Below, piece by piece: positions 31,321 to 39,461 of a DNA stretch of 64,000 nt (its first letter is position 1; every line of letters starts with the position of its first letter). The notes below the pieces were generated by a model, which had not been told where the DNA came from, made no database searches, and was given only the letters and a program-made list of their open reading frames with translations. Source of the stretch: Candidatus Butyricimonas faecavium (GTDB taxonomy: Bacteria > Bacteroidota > Bacteroidia > Bacteroidales > Marinifilaceae). The translations under genes were made by a program, and so were the position numbers. Location: NCBI GenBank assembly GCA_944321125.1, contig CALUKD010000015.1, positions 21,022 to 85,021 on the forward strand, in the 5' to 3' direction.

Positions 31321-31617
31321 TTAATTTTCTCTTTTTTCTTTCGCTTTAACGAGTTGTCTCTTCAGTACATCATACAACTCGTCTACTGTTTCTTCAAAAG
31401 TTTTCGCATTCTTTTTAGCGAACACGTCTTGCCCCTTGACATCAACATGCACCTCGGTTAACTTATTTTCCAGATGATCGTCTTTTTCCAGTTTCAACGT
31501 CACATCTATACTCATAATTCCGTCGTAATATTTCTCCAATTTCGAGAATTTCTTGTTAATGAACTCCTCCAGCACTGGATTTACTGAAAAACCTACAGGA
31601 TTAATTCTAATGTCCAT
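31321..31617 (-). CDS. hpf: Ribosome hibernation factor, short HPF/RaiA type
   Basis: The 98-residue protein has the single S30AE/RaiA fold: MDIRINPVGFSVNPVLEEFI, a basic helix, then the DVKGQDVFAKKNAKTFEETVDELYDVL segment. It lacks the long-HPF C-terminal dimerisation domain. It should bind the 30S decoding centre and store ribosomes in stationary phase. It follows xerC by 18 bp on the same strand, a usual Bacteroidota arrangement. Confidence 0.92.
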   Translation of the reverse strand: MDIRINPVGFSVNPVLEEFINKKFSKLEKYYDGIMSIDVTLKLEKDDHLENKLTEVHVDVKGQDVFAKKNAKTFEETVDELYDVLKRQLVKAKEKREN

Positions 31618-31635
31618 ATCGTTTCCTCCTATAAT

Positions 31636-32547
31636 TTACGCTCGCGGGTGAGCTTGTTTAAAAATCTTCAACATTTTCTCCACAGAATTATGAGTGTACA
31701 CCTGAGTGGCTGCCAGACTGGAATGTCCCAGCAATTCCTTAATTCCCTGAAGCGGCGCACCGTTATTCAACAGATGCGTGGCAAAAGAATGTCGCAACAC
31801 GTGTGGGCTTCTCTTTGATAACGAAGTATGCTCCTCCAGTTCTTTTGCCACCAAACGGTAGACAAAATTCGCGTAGATCGGCTTCCCCTTATTCGTTACG
31901 AAAAACATGCCATGCTCCCGCTCCACCACGTGACTCCGAGCTTCCAGATAACATTCGATATCTTGCATCAACTCGGTCACGATTGGAATTTCCCTCCATT
32001 TTCCACCTTTTCCGAAAACACGGATGCAACGACGCGAAAGATCGACATTCTTCACTTCCAACCCAATAATTTCAGAACGCCTCATACCCGTATCGTAAGC
32101 CATCAACAAGATCAAGAAGTCTCTCAATCCGGAAAAACCATTCTTCTTTTCCGCGTCATTCAACGTACTTTCCATCTCCTCTTCCCTCACGAATACCGGT
32201 AGTCGCTTCGGTAATTTTGGCCCGCTAATGCCCTCGGCAGGATTCACCTCTATCACCTTTTCTTTTACCAGAAAACGGAAGAATGCCTTTACGCTGCTCA
32301 ACTTACGCTTACCGGAAGCGGCACTCAGCTTTCCCCTCGCTCCGTTCACCCTCAAGTCTCCCCTCATTTCTGCCACGACCCACTCTCTAACGAGCTTGGT
32401 CGTCACGCGAGAAAAATCCTCATTATTCCTATCCAAACCACAAAAAACATAGAATTGATACAAATCCGCTTTATACGCTATAATTGTATTTTCCGAACAA
32501 CGTTTCACGTTACTCAAATACCTCAAGAATAATTCTATTTGCATCAT
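31636..32547 (-). CDS. xerC: Tyrosine recombinase XerC/XerD-type
   Basis: The 303-residue recombinase has an N-terminal SAM-like core-binding domain and a catalytic domain with all expected residues: R in TGMRRSEIIGL, K in GKGGKWREIP, H-x-x-R in HVLRHSFATHLL, H in LGHSSLAATQVY and the final Y. It probably resolves chromosome dimers at dif. Two adjacent ATG codons are possible starts (32547 and 32544). It lies 65 bp after rpsU across a hairpin. Confidence 0.9.
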   Translation of the reverse strand: MMQIELFLRYLSNVKRCSENTIIAYKADLYQFYVFCGLDRNNEDFSRVTTKLVREWVVAEMRGDLRVNGARGKLSAASGKRKLSSVKAFFRFLVKEKVIEVNPAEGISGPKLPKRLPVFVREEEMESTLNDAEKKNGFSGLRDFLILLMAYDTGMRRSEIIGLEVKNVDLSRRCIRVFGKGGKWREIPIVTELMQDIECYLEARSHVVEREHGMFFVTNKGKPIYANFVYRLVAKELEEHTSLSKRSPHVLRHSFATHLLNNGAPLQGIKELLGHSSLAATQVYTHNSVEKMLKIFKQAHPRA

Positions 32548-32559
32548 TTCTATTATTTT

Positions 32560-32584
32560 AATAACGTAAGCAAGTTACGTTATT
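32560..32584 (-). other. Hairpin between rpsU and xerC
   Basis: Perfect 10-bp arms AATAACGTAA/TTACGTTATT with a 5-nt loop. There is no good U-run on the minus strand, so it may stabilise the rpsU mRNA end or weaken readthrough into xerC rather than terminate. Confidence 0.5.
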
Positions 32585-32612
32585 TGTTTGGAAAAACAAA
32601 GAAAGTGATCGA

Positions 32613-32804
32613 TTATTCTTCCGCTTGTTGTAAAGATTGACGATATGCAGCTTTCATCCGGGCCATTCTATTTTTAACAGATGGTTTGGTGAAAGCCTGA
32701 CGATCTCTCAACTCTTTAATCACGCCTGTTTTTTCAAATTTTCTTTTGAATTTCTTCAGTGCTCTCTCGATATTTTCGCCTTCTTTTAATGGTACAATTA
32801 TCAT
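32613..32804 (-). CDS. rpsU: 30S ribosomal protein bS21
   Basis: The 63-residue basic protein is a clear bS21 (MIIVPLKEGENIERALKKFKRKFE, then SVKNRMARMKAAYRQSL). bS21 sits near the 3' end of 16S rRNA; in Bacteroidota it helps block the anti-Shine-Dalgarno sequence. The start at 32804 has no Shine-Dalgarno sequence of its own, only AU-rich sequence. A short upstream ORF with AAGGAG ends 10 nt before it, which suggests translational coupling and possible self-regulation. Confidence 0.97.
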   Translation of the reverse strand: MIIVPLKEGENIERALKKFKRKFEKTGVIKELRDRQAFTKPSVKNRMARMKAAYRQSLQQAEE

Positions 32805-32814
32805 GATTTATAAT

Positions 32815-32862
32815 TTAAAAAAAATGAATACTTATTTTATAATAAAAAACCAACAACACCAT
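32815..32862 (-). CDS. Putative 15-codon leader ORF upstream of rpsU
   Basis: On the minus strand ATG at 32862 opens a 15-residue frame (MVLLVFYYKISIHFF) ending with TAA at 32817-32815, 10 nt before the rpsU ATG. It is preceded by AAGGAG at good spacing. The peptide looks hydrophobic with two basic residues and resembles nothing I know, so the act of translation may matter more than the product. Whether it is translated is unproven. Confidence 0.5.
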   Translation of the reverse strand: MVLLVFYYKISIHFF

Positions 32863-32871
32863 AAAATGCTG

Positions 32872-32877
32872 CTCCTT
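32872..32877 (-). promoter_or_regulatory. Strong Shine-Dalgarno AAGGAG before the rpsU leader ORF
   Basis: AAGGAG (32877-32872 on the minus strand) lies 9 nt before the leader ATG at 32862, an ideal spacing. Bacteroidota genes usually lack such sites, and I noted no comparable site at the other starts I examined closely. Confidence 0.6.
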
Positions 32878-32974
32878 AATTAAATATATGTATATTTTTT
32901 ACTCTCTCAATAATAATTGACCACCCCCTTTCAAGCGGTTTGAAGTTCATATTTAACAATTCGAAAACTGGTCG

Positions 32975-32982
32975 CAAAGTTA
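32975..32982 (-). promoter_or_regulatory. -7 element for rpsU
   Basis: TAACTTTG on the minus strand matches TAnnTTTG exactly. No clear -33 TTG at the right distance. If used, the leader before rpsU is about 165 nt and includes the leader ORF. Confidence 0.4.
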
Positions 32983-33448
32983 AATCAATTAATCGAGATA
33001 TAAAAATAAAATTCCGTTTTTAGCTTCTCATAAGAATGGACAAATTACACTCTTTACTTACACCTCGTTCCACCCACAACATGGACCGCCTCCCCCATTC
33101 CTTCCAAATGACTCTATTTTTCCAGATAACAAATATACTACACGACATATACGACCTACAAATATAATCGTATTAAAAATTAATTTTATCGAGGATAAAA
33201 GCAAGATGAATACTCTGTAGTCTAAATGAACTATCAACTAACTATCAAAAGCATGATAGATTGACATAGCTTAAAGCCTGTGTAATATCACCCCTTTCCC
33301 AAAGCAATAATCTCCTTCCGCCCTTTTCACTCCCTTTCATCACCCTTTCATAGCCCTTTCCTCATAAGCGAATAACGGTGCGAAAAGCTTAATGAAAGAG
33401 TCACACGAGATTATTACTTCGGTATTTCAAAGAAATTACAGTGACATA
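32983..33448. other. Non-coding stretch between rpsU and the TPR gene
   Basis: About 465 bp, AT-rich with a C/T-rich patch at 33291-33360 on the plus strand. I find no convincing gene. A 31-codon minus-strand frame crosses the G-rich patch but is repeat-derived. Confidence 0.5.
33321..33364. repeat. Four-unit 11-bp tandem repeat (CCCTTTC-N4)
   Basis: CCCTTTT or CCCTTTC begins at 33321, 33332, 33343 and 33354, an exact 11-bp period with variable 4-bp linkers. On the minus strand it reads GAAAGGG four times. Confidence 0.75.
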
Positions 33449-33724
33449 TCAGGGATTCAACAAGTCCTTACAATAATAATCAAGAATCTCGTTAATCATA
33501 TCCAGATAAGCTTTTGCTTTTGTATTTGCGGGATTTATCCGCATCACTTCATTCAAATGGTTTATTGCTTGCGTTGTCTTCCCCATGGCATTATACACCA
33601 CACCCAATTCCAATAACACAAGTTCTCTCTCGCCTTCATTCCGTTCCAACATCTGCTGGAGCATGGCAATTGCTCCCTCCCGATCACCTTGTTTTGCCAG
33701 TTGTTTTGCGTCTTCTATATTCAT
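33449..33724 (-). CDS. Small tetratricopeptide-repeat protein
   Basis: A 91-residue protein with about two TPR units (AKQGDREGAIAMLQQMLERN and LGVVYNAMGKTTQAINHLNEVMRINP). TPRs mediate protein contacts; no signal peptide is visible, so it should be cytoplasmic. It starts 8 bp after the M23 peptidase gene and is probably co-transcribed with it. Confidence 0.85.
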   Translation of the reverse strand: MNIEDAKQLAKQGDREGAIAMLQQMLERNEGERELVLLELGVVYNAMGKTTQAINHLNEVMRINPANTKAKAYLDMINEILDYYCKDLLNP

Positions 33725-33732
33725 TGCTATTT

Positions 33733-35406
33733 CTACTTTTTATAAATATCCGTCTCAAAGGTAGCAATATTTTTCACGACATCTTCTACCTTTAAGACAA
33801 GCCTGTTTTTTCCTTTCACGAAAACGGGTTCATTCATGCTACCTTCCAACAAACGATTTTTCGCATCATACGTGAATAAACACCATTTCCCGTTTACCTC
33901 AACCCGATAAGAAGAAATCCCCGATAAATCGTCAACAATCCGAAACCGGATTTTCTGTCCGGCCTTCCCCATGTAAAAGACAACCGGAGCAATCGTATCC
34001 TGACAAACCGTGTACTCTCCCAGCATCCGGGGGAATGCCTCAAGCCCTTCTTCCGTCCAGCTGGTTTTCAAAGCAGAAAAACGATTATTTTCTTCCAACA
34101 AACAGATCACGGATTTTTTCGAGAACTTCCCGCCTACCTCCAACCGGGCATTTTTCATCAATGGATAGATTTGCTTACCGGTAGAAAACACCTCTATCGT
34201 CTCGACACTATCCCTCAAACGGGAAGATACACCCGGCTTACACACGATCGGATAGGATAAAGCATTTGCCTCTAGCCACAAGGCATATTTTCCCTTTTTC
34301 AAACTGTCGCTTCGGTGATTCATTAATAATTTTTCTCCATCTGCCAACACTAAATCCCGAGAGGGTGTTTTACCCCACAGCTGAAACATAATTCTGGAAC
34401 AATTCCCATTAATATCCGACAAATTAACCGCAACGTCCACCACGCTATCTTTCTCTACCGAAATAAATCCTCTATCTTGGTTACGAACAGACAACAATTG
34501 ATCTTGATAATTACCGAACGTCAAATACACCAACCGGTTATCTCGATAATGATAAAAATCTTTAAGTTCATTAACCAGAAACGTTTGATCAAAAGAAAGT
34601 TCATTCATGGTCATTCTAAAAATCTCTCGCCCATTGGCACTCACGCTCAAATCATACACACCCAATTTATTCCAAGAGTCTTTCATGTAGTCATCAGATT
34701 GTATTCCGATCCCAACCCTTCCAGCGGGCACACCGATCTTCCCTCCCCGGAATACCCGGTTACCTGCATTTTTCACTTCAACCCGGCGGCCAGAGGTCCG
34801 CATCCCCCCGCTCGAAATCGGGTACACGTAAACTCCCCGCACATTCGGCCCCGTCTGGTCTCTCACCGAAAGGAACCGCAAAGGATTCAAAGCATGTTCA
34901 CTTTTCGTGTCACGCACTTCGAAATGTAAATGAGGCCCACCCGAAGAACCGGAATTCCCACTATAAGCAATCGTATCACCCGCACGAAAACGAAGTTCAT
35001 AATTCAACACATTCTCGTCCACTTCGAATGACTCTTTATTATATTGTATATCTCTCACTATTTTTGCCAGCCGGGATGAAAAACGGCTTAAATGACCATA
35101 TACCGTGGTGATTCCCCCTTCATGCTCTAGATACAAAGCATTCCCATACCCCGTGGCAGAAACCTTTACACGGGCTACAACACCGTCTTTCACGCAAATC
35201 ACCGGTAGGCCTTCACGTCCTCCGGTTTTAAAATCCAATCCCGAATGCAAGTGTGTTGCTCTAAGTTCTCCAAAATTCCCACTCAATAGCGGAACATTTT
35301 TCAACGGGTAAAGCAATGTATCCGTTTGAGCGCAAACATTTGATGATAAAAGAAGTAACACCGATAACAAAACTTCAAACCCTCTCCACATTATTTTATT
35401 TGTCAT
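33733..35406 (-). CDS. M23 family metallopeptidase (peptidoglycan endopeptidase-like)
   Basis: The 557-residue exported protein has a signal peptide ending near SNVCAQ (about 26). The LytM/M23 domain (about 40-180) has both metal motifs: HSGLD (about 53-57) and HLHFE (about 160-164), plus GNSGSSGGP. The following 370 residues are beta-rich and unassigned. M23 enzymes cleave peptide cross-links in peptidoglycan, so a periplasmic wall-remodelling role is likely. It diverges from the division genes at 35495. Confidence 0.9.
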   Translation of the reverse strand: MTNKIMWRGFEVLLSVLLLLSSNVCAQTDTLLYPLKNVPLLSGNFGELRATHLHSGLDFKTGGREGLPVICVKDGVVARVKVSATGYGNALYLEHEGGITTVYGHLSRFSSRLAKIVRDIQYNKESFEVDENVLNYELRFRAGDTIAYSGNSGSSGGPHLHFEVRDTKSEHALNPLRFLSVRDQTGPNVRGVYVYPISSGGMRTSGRRVEVKNAGNRVFRGGKIGVPAGRVGIGIQSDDYMKDSWNKLGVYDLSVSANGREIFRMTMNELSFDQTFLVNELKDFYHYRDNRLVYLTFGNYQDQLLSVRNQDRGFISVEKDSVVDVAVNLSDINGNCSRIMFQLWGKTPSRDLVLADGEKLLMNHRSDSLKKGKYALWLEANALSYPIVCKPGVSSRLRDSVETIEVFSTGKQIYPLMKNARLEVGGKFSKKSVICLLEENNRFSALKTSWTEEGLEAFPRMLGEYTVCQDTIAPVVFYMGKAGQKIRFRIVDDLSGISSYRVEVNGKWCLFTYDAKNRLLEGSMNEPVFVKGKNRLVLKVEDVVKNIATFETDIYKK

Positions 35407-35445
35407 AAAAAAACCATTAAATCCATTGCAAAATTAATAACACTC

Positions 35446-35476
35446 TTGATATTTAAAAGAAATTATTCTATCTTTG
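35446..35476 (+). promoter_or_regulatory. Promoter of the zapA operon
   Basis: TTG (35446-35448), 20 bp, and a perfect TATCTTTG (35469-35476). The transcript would begin near 35482, giving a very short leader before the ATG at 35495. Confidence 0.65.
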
Positions 35477-35494
35477 TGGTGTAAAGATTATGTT

Positions 35495-35785
35495 ATGACA
35501 GCAAAACAAGATGCCGTTATTAACGAGCTAAACACGAAAGTTGAACGACTGATAAAACTATATATATCCTCACTGGACAAAAACAGAGAGATGGATTCAG
35601 AGATAAAAGAACTTAGGATTCAAATCGAGCGGATGAAAAGTGAGAACATGAAATTACATGAAGAAATCAAAACATTGAAGGTGGCTGCAGCTATCTCGAC
35701 CGGAGAAGGAAGTTCCGAGGCCAAAAATAGAATAAGCCAACTTGTGCGGGAGATTGATAAATGTATTGCTCTTTTGAATAATTAA
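35495..35785 (+). CDS. Small coiled-coil protein, ZapB-like position
   Basis: From the ATG at 35495 the protein has 96 residues, mostly a heptad-rich coiled coil (about 10-65), with a C-terminal SQLVREIDKCIALLNN segment. The open frame extends to a TTG at 35474 that lies in the promoter -7 box, so the ATG is preferred. It is 2 bp upstream of zapA. In Bacteroidota a small coiled-coil gene regularly precedes zapA and is thought to act in division; equivalence with ZapB is not shown. Confidence 0.8.
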   Translation: MTAKQDAVINELNTKVERLIKLYISSLDKNREMDSEIKELRIQIERMKSENMKLHEEIKTLKVAAAISTGEGSSEAKNRISQLVREIDKCIALLNN

Positions 35786-35787
35786 AT

Positions 35788-36075
35788 ATGAATGATAAAC
35801 TTACTATTACGCTAAATATAGCCGGTAGGCCCTGCGTTCTGACCATAGAGAGAGAGGAAGAAGAGGAGATCAGAAAAGCCGCTCAACTGATTAATAGTAA
35901 GATCGCAAAATATAGGGAGAAGTATGCAACTGCTGATCCTGTTGATTTTCTAGCCGTTACCGCATTACAATTCACGGTAAAGATGCTGGAAGCTGAAAGG
36001 CGAAACGACGTGGAGCCAATATTGGACGAGGTAGAGAAGATTAGTAACAGGCTTGACGAAGTTATGAAAGAGTAA
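35788..36075 (+). CDS. zapA: Cell division protein ZapA
   Basis: The 95-residue protein has the ZapA beta-hairpin start (LTITLNIAGRPCVLTIEREEE) and long C-terminal helix (VTALQFTVKMLEAERRND). ZapA bundles FtsZ filaments at midcell. It follows the coiled-coil gene by 2 bp and precedes a structured RNA, the same neighbourhood (zapA-ssrS) known from Proteobacteria. Confidence 0.9.
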   Translation: MNDKLTITLNIAGRPCVLTIEREEEEEIRKAAQLINSKIAKYREKYATADPVDFLAVTALQFTVKMLEAERRNDVEPILDEVEKISNRLDEVMKE

Positions 36076-36107
36076 AAAAGAAAGAGTTCTTTGAAAAGGA
36101 AATAGAT

Positions 36108-36292
36108 ATACCCGCATTATTTCGTATTTAACTGGAAAACTCAACACTTAACCAATTAGAGTGAAGCTTAGTTAGCCAAAAACAGGCCTCAACCCTTCGG
36201 GGTTCCTTCGGGACGGTGGAAGTTTGAATCTAACGGCAGCTCTACCCGTGTCTAACAGGGGTTTTTTAAAGAAGAAATGATGCGGGTTTTTT
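36108..36292 (+). ncRNA. ssrS: Probable 6S RNA
   Basis: The zapA-rny spacer folds as one long element of about 180 nt. A 12-bp closing stem joins ACCCGCATTATT (36110-36121) with AATGATGCGGGT (36276-36287, one wobble pair). An apical UUCG hairpin AACCC/GGGTT lies at 36191-36204, and a T-run ends it at 36287-36292. Size, extended rod shape with bulged middle, and position after zapA all fit 6S RNA, which binds housekeeping RNA polymerase. I cannot run a covariance search, so the family call is provisional. Confidence 0.68.
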
Positions 36293-36347
36293 ATATGAAT
36301 AAAAAACACCAAAATATATTATATAACTATAAATTCAAGTTTCGAAT

Positions 36348-37883
36348 ATGATAACAATAATAATTACCGGTGTTATTGCTCTAATAGTGGGATTCGTTCT
36401 CGGATACCTGCTAATCAATATGACCTTGAAATACAGGAGCAAAAACATCATTAAAGAAGCGGAAGCAGAGGCGGAAGTAATTAAAAAAGACAAGATTTTG
36501 CAAGCAAAGGAGAAATTCCTGCAGATAAAGGCTGAACATGAGAAACAAGTAAATGCCCGTAATAGCAAAATTCTTCTAGCAGAAAACAAGCTAAAACAAA
36601 AAGACGCCGAGTTGGCCCGCAAAATGGAAGAGTGCCAACGCAAAATCAAAGATGTGGAGACACAACAAGAGACTTTGGACGCCCAGAAAGAATTACTGGA
36701 AAAGAAACACGCCGAACTGGATAAATTCAAAAAACAACAAATCGAGCAGCTAGAGGCTATTTCCGGAATGTCTGCCGATCAAGCAAAGGAAAAGTTAATC
36801 AGTTCTTTAAAAGACGAGGCTGAAACCGAAGCGATGTCATACGTAAACGAAATTATGGAAGAGGCGAAAATGACGGCAAACATGGAGGCGAAAAAGATCG
36901 TGGTAAAAACCATTCAACGGGTGGCCACGGAAACTGCTACCGAGAATGCTGTATCTATATTCCATATTGATTCGGACGAGATCAAGGGCCGTATTATCGG
37001 ACGAGAAGGACGTAACATCCGGGCGTTGGAAGCAGCCACCGGAGTTGAAATCATCGTGGACGATACCCCGGAAGCAATCGTACTCTCCGGATTTGATCCG
37101 GTAAGGCGTGAAATCGCTCGTCTTTCGCTCCACCAGTTAGTTACCGACGGACGTATTCATCCGGCACGGATCGAAGAAGTAGTCAATAAGGTGAAGAAAC
37201 AAATCGAAGAAGAGATTATTGAAACCGGAAAACGTACAACCATTGATTTGGGTATTCACGGGTTGCATCCGGAATTAATCCGGTTGGTCGGCAAAATGAA
37301 ATACCGTTCTTCTTACGGGCAGAATTTATTACAGCATGCCCGCGAAACAGCCAATCTTTGTGCTATCATGGCTGCAGAACTAGGTTTGAACGTGAAGAAA
37401 GCAAAACGTGCAGGTCTATTGCACGATATCGGTAAAGTACCCGATGACGAACCGGAATTACCGCACGCTATTCTTGGTATGCGCCTAGCAGAGAAATACA
37501 AGGAGAAACCAGATATTTGTAACGCTATCGGTGCCCACCACGAAGAAATTGAGATGACTACCTTAATAGCCCCGATCGTTCAGGCTTGTGATGCAATCTC
37601 AGGTGCCCGCCCAGGAGCAAGACGGGAAGTAGTTGAGTCATATATCAAACGCTTGAAAGAAATGGAAGACCTGGCACTCTCTTACAATGGAGTCGTCAAG
37701 ACATACGCCATTCAAGCTGGACGCGAATTGCGGGTTGTTGTTGGTAGCGAAAAAGTTTCTGACGCAGAAGCAGAGAAAATTTCATACGAGATCGCTAAAA
37801 AGATCCAAGACGAAATGACCTATCCCGGACAGGTAAAAGTCACGGTGATTCGGGAAACTCGCGCCATAAATTATGCAAAATAA
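36348..37883 (+). CDS. rny: Ribonuclease Y
   Basis: The 511-residue protein has an N-terminal membrane anchor ([20 protein letters not shown]), a long charged coiled coil (about 35-200), a KH domain ([19 protein letters not shown], about 211-230) and an HD domain with HD in LLHDIGK and the AHHEE motif. It is an endoribonuclease that starts mRNA decay at the membrane. It follows the probable 6S RNA and ends at a strong terminator. Confidence 0.97.
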   Translation: MITIIITGVIALIVGFVLGYLLINMTLKYRSKNIIKEAEAEAEVIKKDKILQAKEKFLQIKAEHEKQVNARNSKILLAENKLKQKDAELARKMEECQRKIKDVETQQETLDAQKELLEKKHAELDKFKKQQIEQLEAISGMSADQAKEKLISSLKDEAETEAMSYVNEIMEEAKMTANMEAKKIVVKTIQRVATETATENAVSIFHIDSDEIKGRIIGREGRNIRALEAATGVEIIVDDTPEAIVLSGFDPVRREIARLSLHQLVTDGRIHPARIEEVVNKVKKQIEEEIIETGKRTTIDLGIHGLHPELIRLVGKMKYRSSYGQNLLQHARETANLCAIMAAELGLNVKKAKRAGLLHDIGKVPDDEPELPHAILGMRLAEKYKEKPDICNAIGAHHEEIEMTTLIAPIVQACDAISGARPGARREVVESYIKRLKEMEDLALSYNGVVKTYAIQAGRELRVVVGSEKVSDAEAEKISYEIAKKIQDEMTYPGQVKVTVIRETRAINYAK

Positions 37884-37916
37884 TTAAAAGTCCAGCCATT
37901 TCGGCTGGACTTTTAA
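37884..37916 (+). terminator. Terminator after rny
   Basis: A 14-bp perfect stem TTAAAAGTCCAGCC/GGCTGGACTTTTAA with a 5-nt loop begins at the rny stop codon. Confidence 0.92.
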
Positions 37917-37983
37917 GTTACAGGTTACAATGGCAGGTTACAGGTTCAAAGCCGAAAGCTTTACTTGTAACCTGTAACTTTTT
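37917..37983. repeat. GTTACAG-type 7-bp repeat hairpin
   Basis: GTTACAGGTTACAA near 37917 and GGTTACAGGTT near 37935 face an inverted CTTGTAACCTGTAAC near 37964-37978. The same units recur at 49752-49815 and once near 52440. Confidence 0.75.
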
Positions 37984-38021
37984 AATCCCACCGTTCCGGC
38001 CGGATTAAAAAACCCCAAACA

Positions 38022-38053
38022 TTTGTCCCGTATTATTTGTTTTACTAAATTTG
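38022..38053 (+). promoter_or_regulatory. Promoter of the nucleoside phosphorylase gene
   Basis: TTTG (38022-38025), 20 bp and a perfect TAAATTTG (38046-38053), 22 bp before the ATG. Confidence 0.65.
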
Positions 38054-38075
38054 GTTGCTCAAAAAATAACAATAT

Positions 38076-38954
38076 ATGGAGCCAATAAAATCATCAGAAT
38101 TAATCACGAACGATGACGGGAGTGTTTTTCATCTCCACCTTTATCCCGAAGATCTGGCAGAACAGGTGATCCTCGTGGGTGATCCCGCCCGAGTAGAAAT
38201 GATTGCCTCATATTTCGAGAAAATAGAAGTTAGGAAAAATGACCGGGAGTTCTGTACCATCACCGGCTATTATAAGGGGCATCGCATATCGATAATCTCT
38301 ACCGGTATCGGAGCAGATAACATCGACATCGTGATGAATGAACTGGATGCTTTGGTCAATATTGACTTACACACTAAAGAGATTAAAAAAGAAAAGAAAA
38401 CATTAAATATCGTACGTATCGGGACTTCCGGCTCCGTACAGGCTGATGTGCCCGTACATTCATTCGTGATCTCGGAAATGAGTCTCGGTATTGACGGGGT
38501 ATTACGTTTTTACCGGGATAACGAAATGGTATGTGATACCGCTTTCGAAGAGGCCTTTATCAAGGAATGTCACTGGACTCCTTTAGCAGCCCGCCCATAT
38601 GCGGTAAAAGCATCTCCAAAATTGGTAGACAAACTACACACGGAAGGTGTTACCGTGAAAGGTGTCACGCTGACTGCAAACGGATTCTACGGACCTCAGG
38701 GACGAGTACTCCGATTACCTATCGAAATGCCGACGGTAAATGACGAGATCGCCCGCTTCAGATTCGGAAATTATAAAATTGTCAACTACGAGATGGAAAG
38801 TGCCGCCATTGCCGGCCTAGCCGCCCTCATGGGACATCAGGCAACCACAATTTGCTTGATCATTGCCAACCGGGCTAACGGAGATGCCTCAGCCAATTAC
38901 AAACCGCACATGAAGAAACTTATTGAATATACATTAAATTCTCTCATACGTTAA
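38076..38954 (+). CDS. Nucleoside phosphorylase (uridine phosphorylase-like)
   Basis: The 292-residue protein belongs to the PNP/UDP phosphorylase family: VGDPARVEMIASYF phosphate-binding start, STGIGADNIDIV, RIGTSGSVQ and the ribose-binding NYEMESAAIAGL motif. It cleaves nucleosides with phosphate to free base and ribose-1-phosphate in pyrimidine or purine salvage. The Bacteroidota members are usually annotated as uridine phosphorylase, but substrate is not proven by these motifs. The DUF4293 gene follows by 13 bp. Confidence 0.88.
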   Translation: MEPIKSSELITNDDGSVFHLHLYPEDLAEQVILVGDPARVEMIASYFEKIEVRKNDREFCTITGYYKGHRISIISTGIGADNIDIVMNELDALVNIDLHTKEIKKEKKTLNIVRIGTSGSVQADVPVHSFVISEMSLGIDGVLRFYRDNEMVCDTAFEEAFIKECHWTPLAARPYAVKASPKLVDKLHTEGVTVKGVTLTANGFYGPQGRVLRLPIEMPTVNDEIARFRFGNYKIVNYEMESAAIAGLAALMGHQATTICLIIANRANGDASANYKPHMKKLIEYTLNSLIR

Positions 38955-38967
38955 TTACTTATTAATT

Positions 38968-39429
38968 ATGATTCAAAGGATTCAAACTATTTACTTGCTC
39001 GTGGTAGCAATCATCATGACGCTCCCATTGTATGTACCGATTGCCCAACTGTTTATCCCGAATGATGCAAGTTATAACTTTTTTACTTATGGTGTGGTTC
39101 TCATTGGAGAAAGCAACGTGTTACAAGCCCACTACTGGGCCCTGTTGATCCTGAATATTTTCACGATCGGGGTTCCTCTAGTGAACATTTTCCTATTTAA
39201 AAAACGTTTTCTCCAATTGCGCTTATGCATCGTGGAAATTATTTTATTGATCGGCACCATTATTTTGATGTGGTATCACATCAATCAATTTGCAGATAAA
39301 ATGAACGCCGAGATCCTTTATAAATTCAGCCTTATATTGCCCGTGATCTGCATCATTTTCACGTACCTAGCCATAAGGGGAATTTTTAAAGACATCAAAC
39401 TACTCAAATCTTTTGACAGAATTCGATAA
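38968..39429 (+). CDS. DUF4293 membrane protein
   Basis: A 153-residue protein with four predicted membrane helices (about 5-25, 48-70, 78-98, 113-135) and the conserved MIQRIQTIYLL start of DUF4293. The family is found in Bacteroidota and has no known function. It sits 13 bp after the phosphorylase and 32 bp before the C69 peptidase gene, so may be co-transcribed with both. Confidence 0.85.
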   Translation: MIQRIQTIYLLVVAIIMTLPLYVPIAQLFIPNDASYNFFTYGVVLIGESNVLQAHYWALLILNIFTIGVPLVNIFLFKKRFLQLRLCIVEIILLIGTIILMWYHINQFADKMNAEILYKFSLILPVICIIFTYLAIRGIFKDIKLLKSFDRIR

Positions 39430-39461
39430 TTATCAAAATAATCATAAACCAATAACTAAAA

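Noticed and set aside
33240..33340. 31-codon minus-strand ORF through the G-rich repeat
   Set aside because: The start of the frame is made of the 11-bp repeat, and nothing indicates translation.
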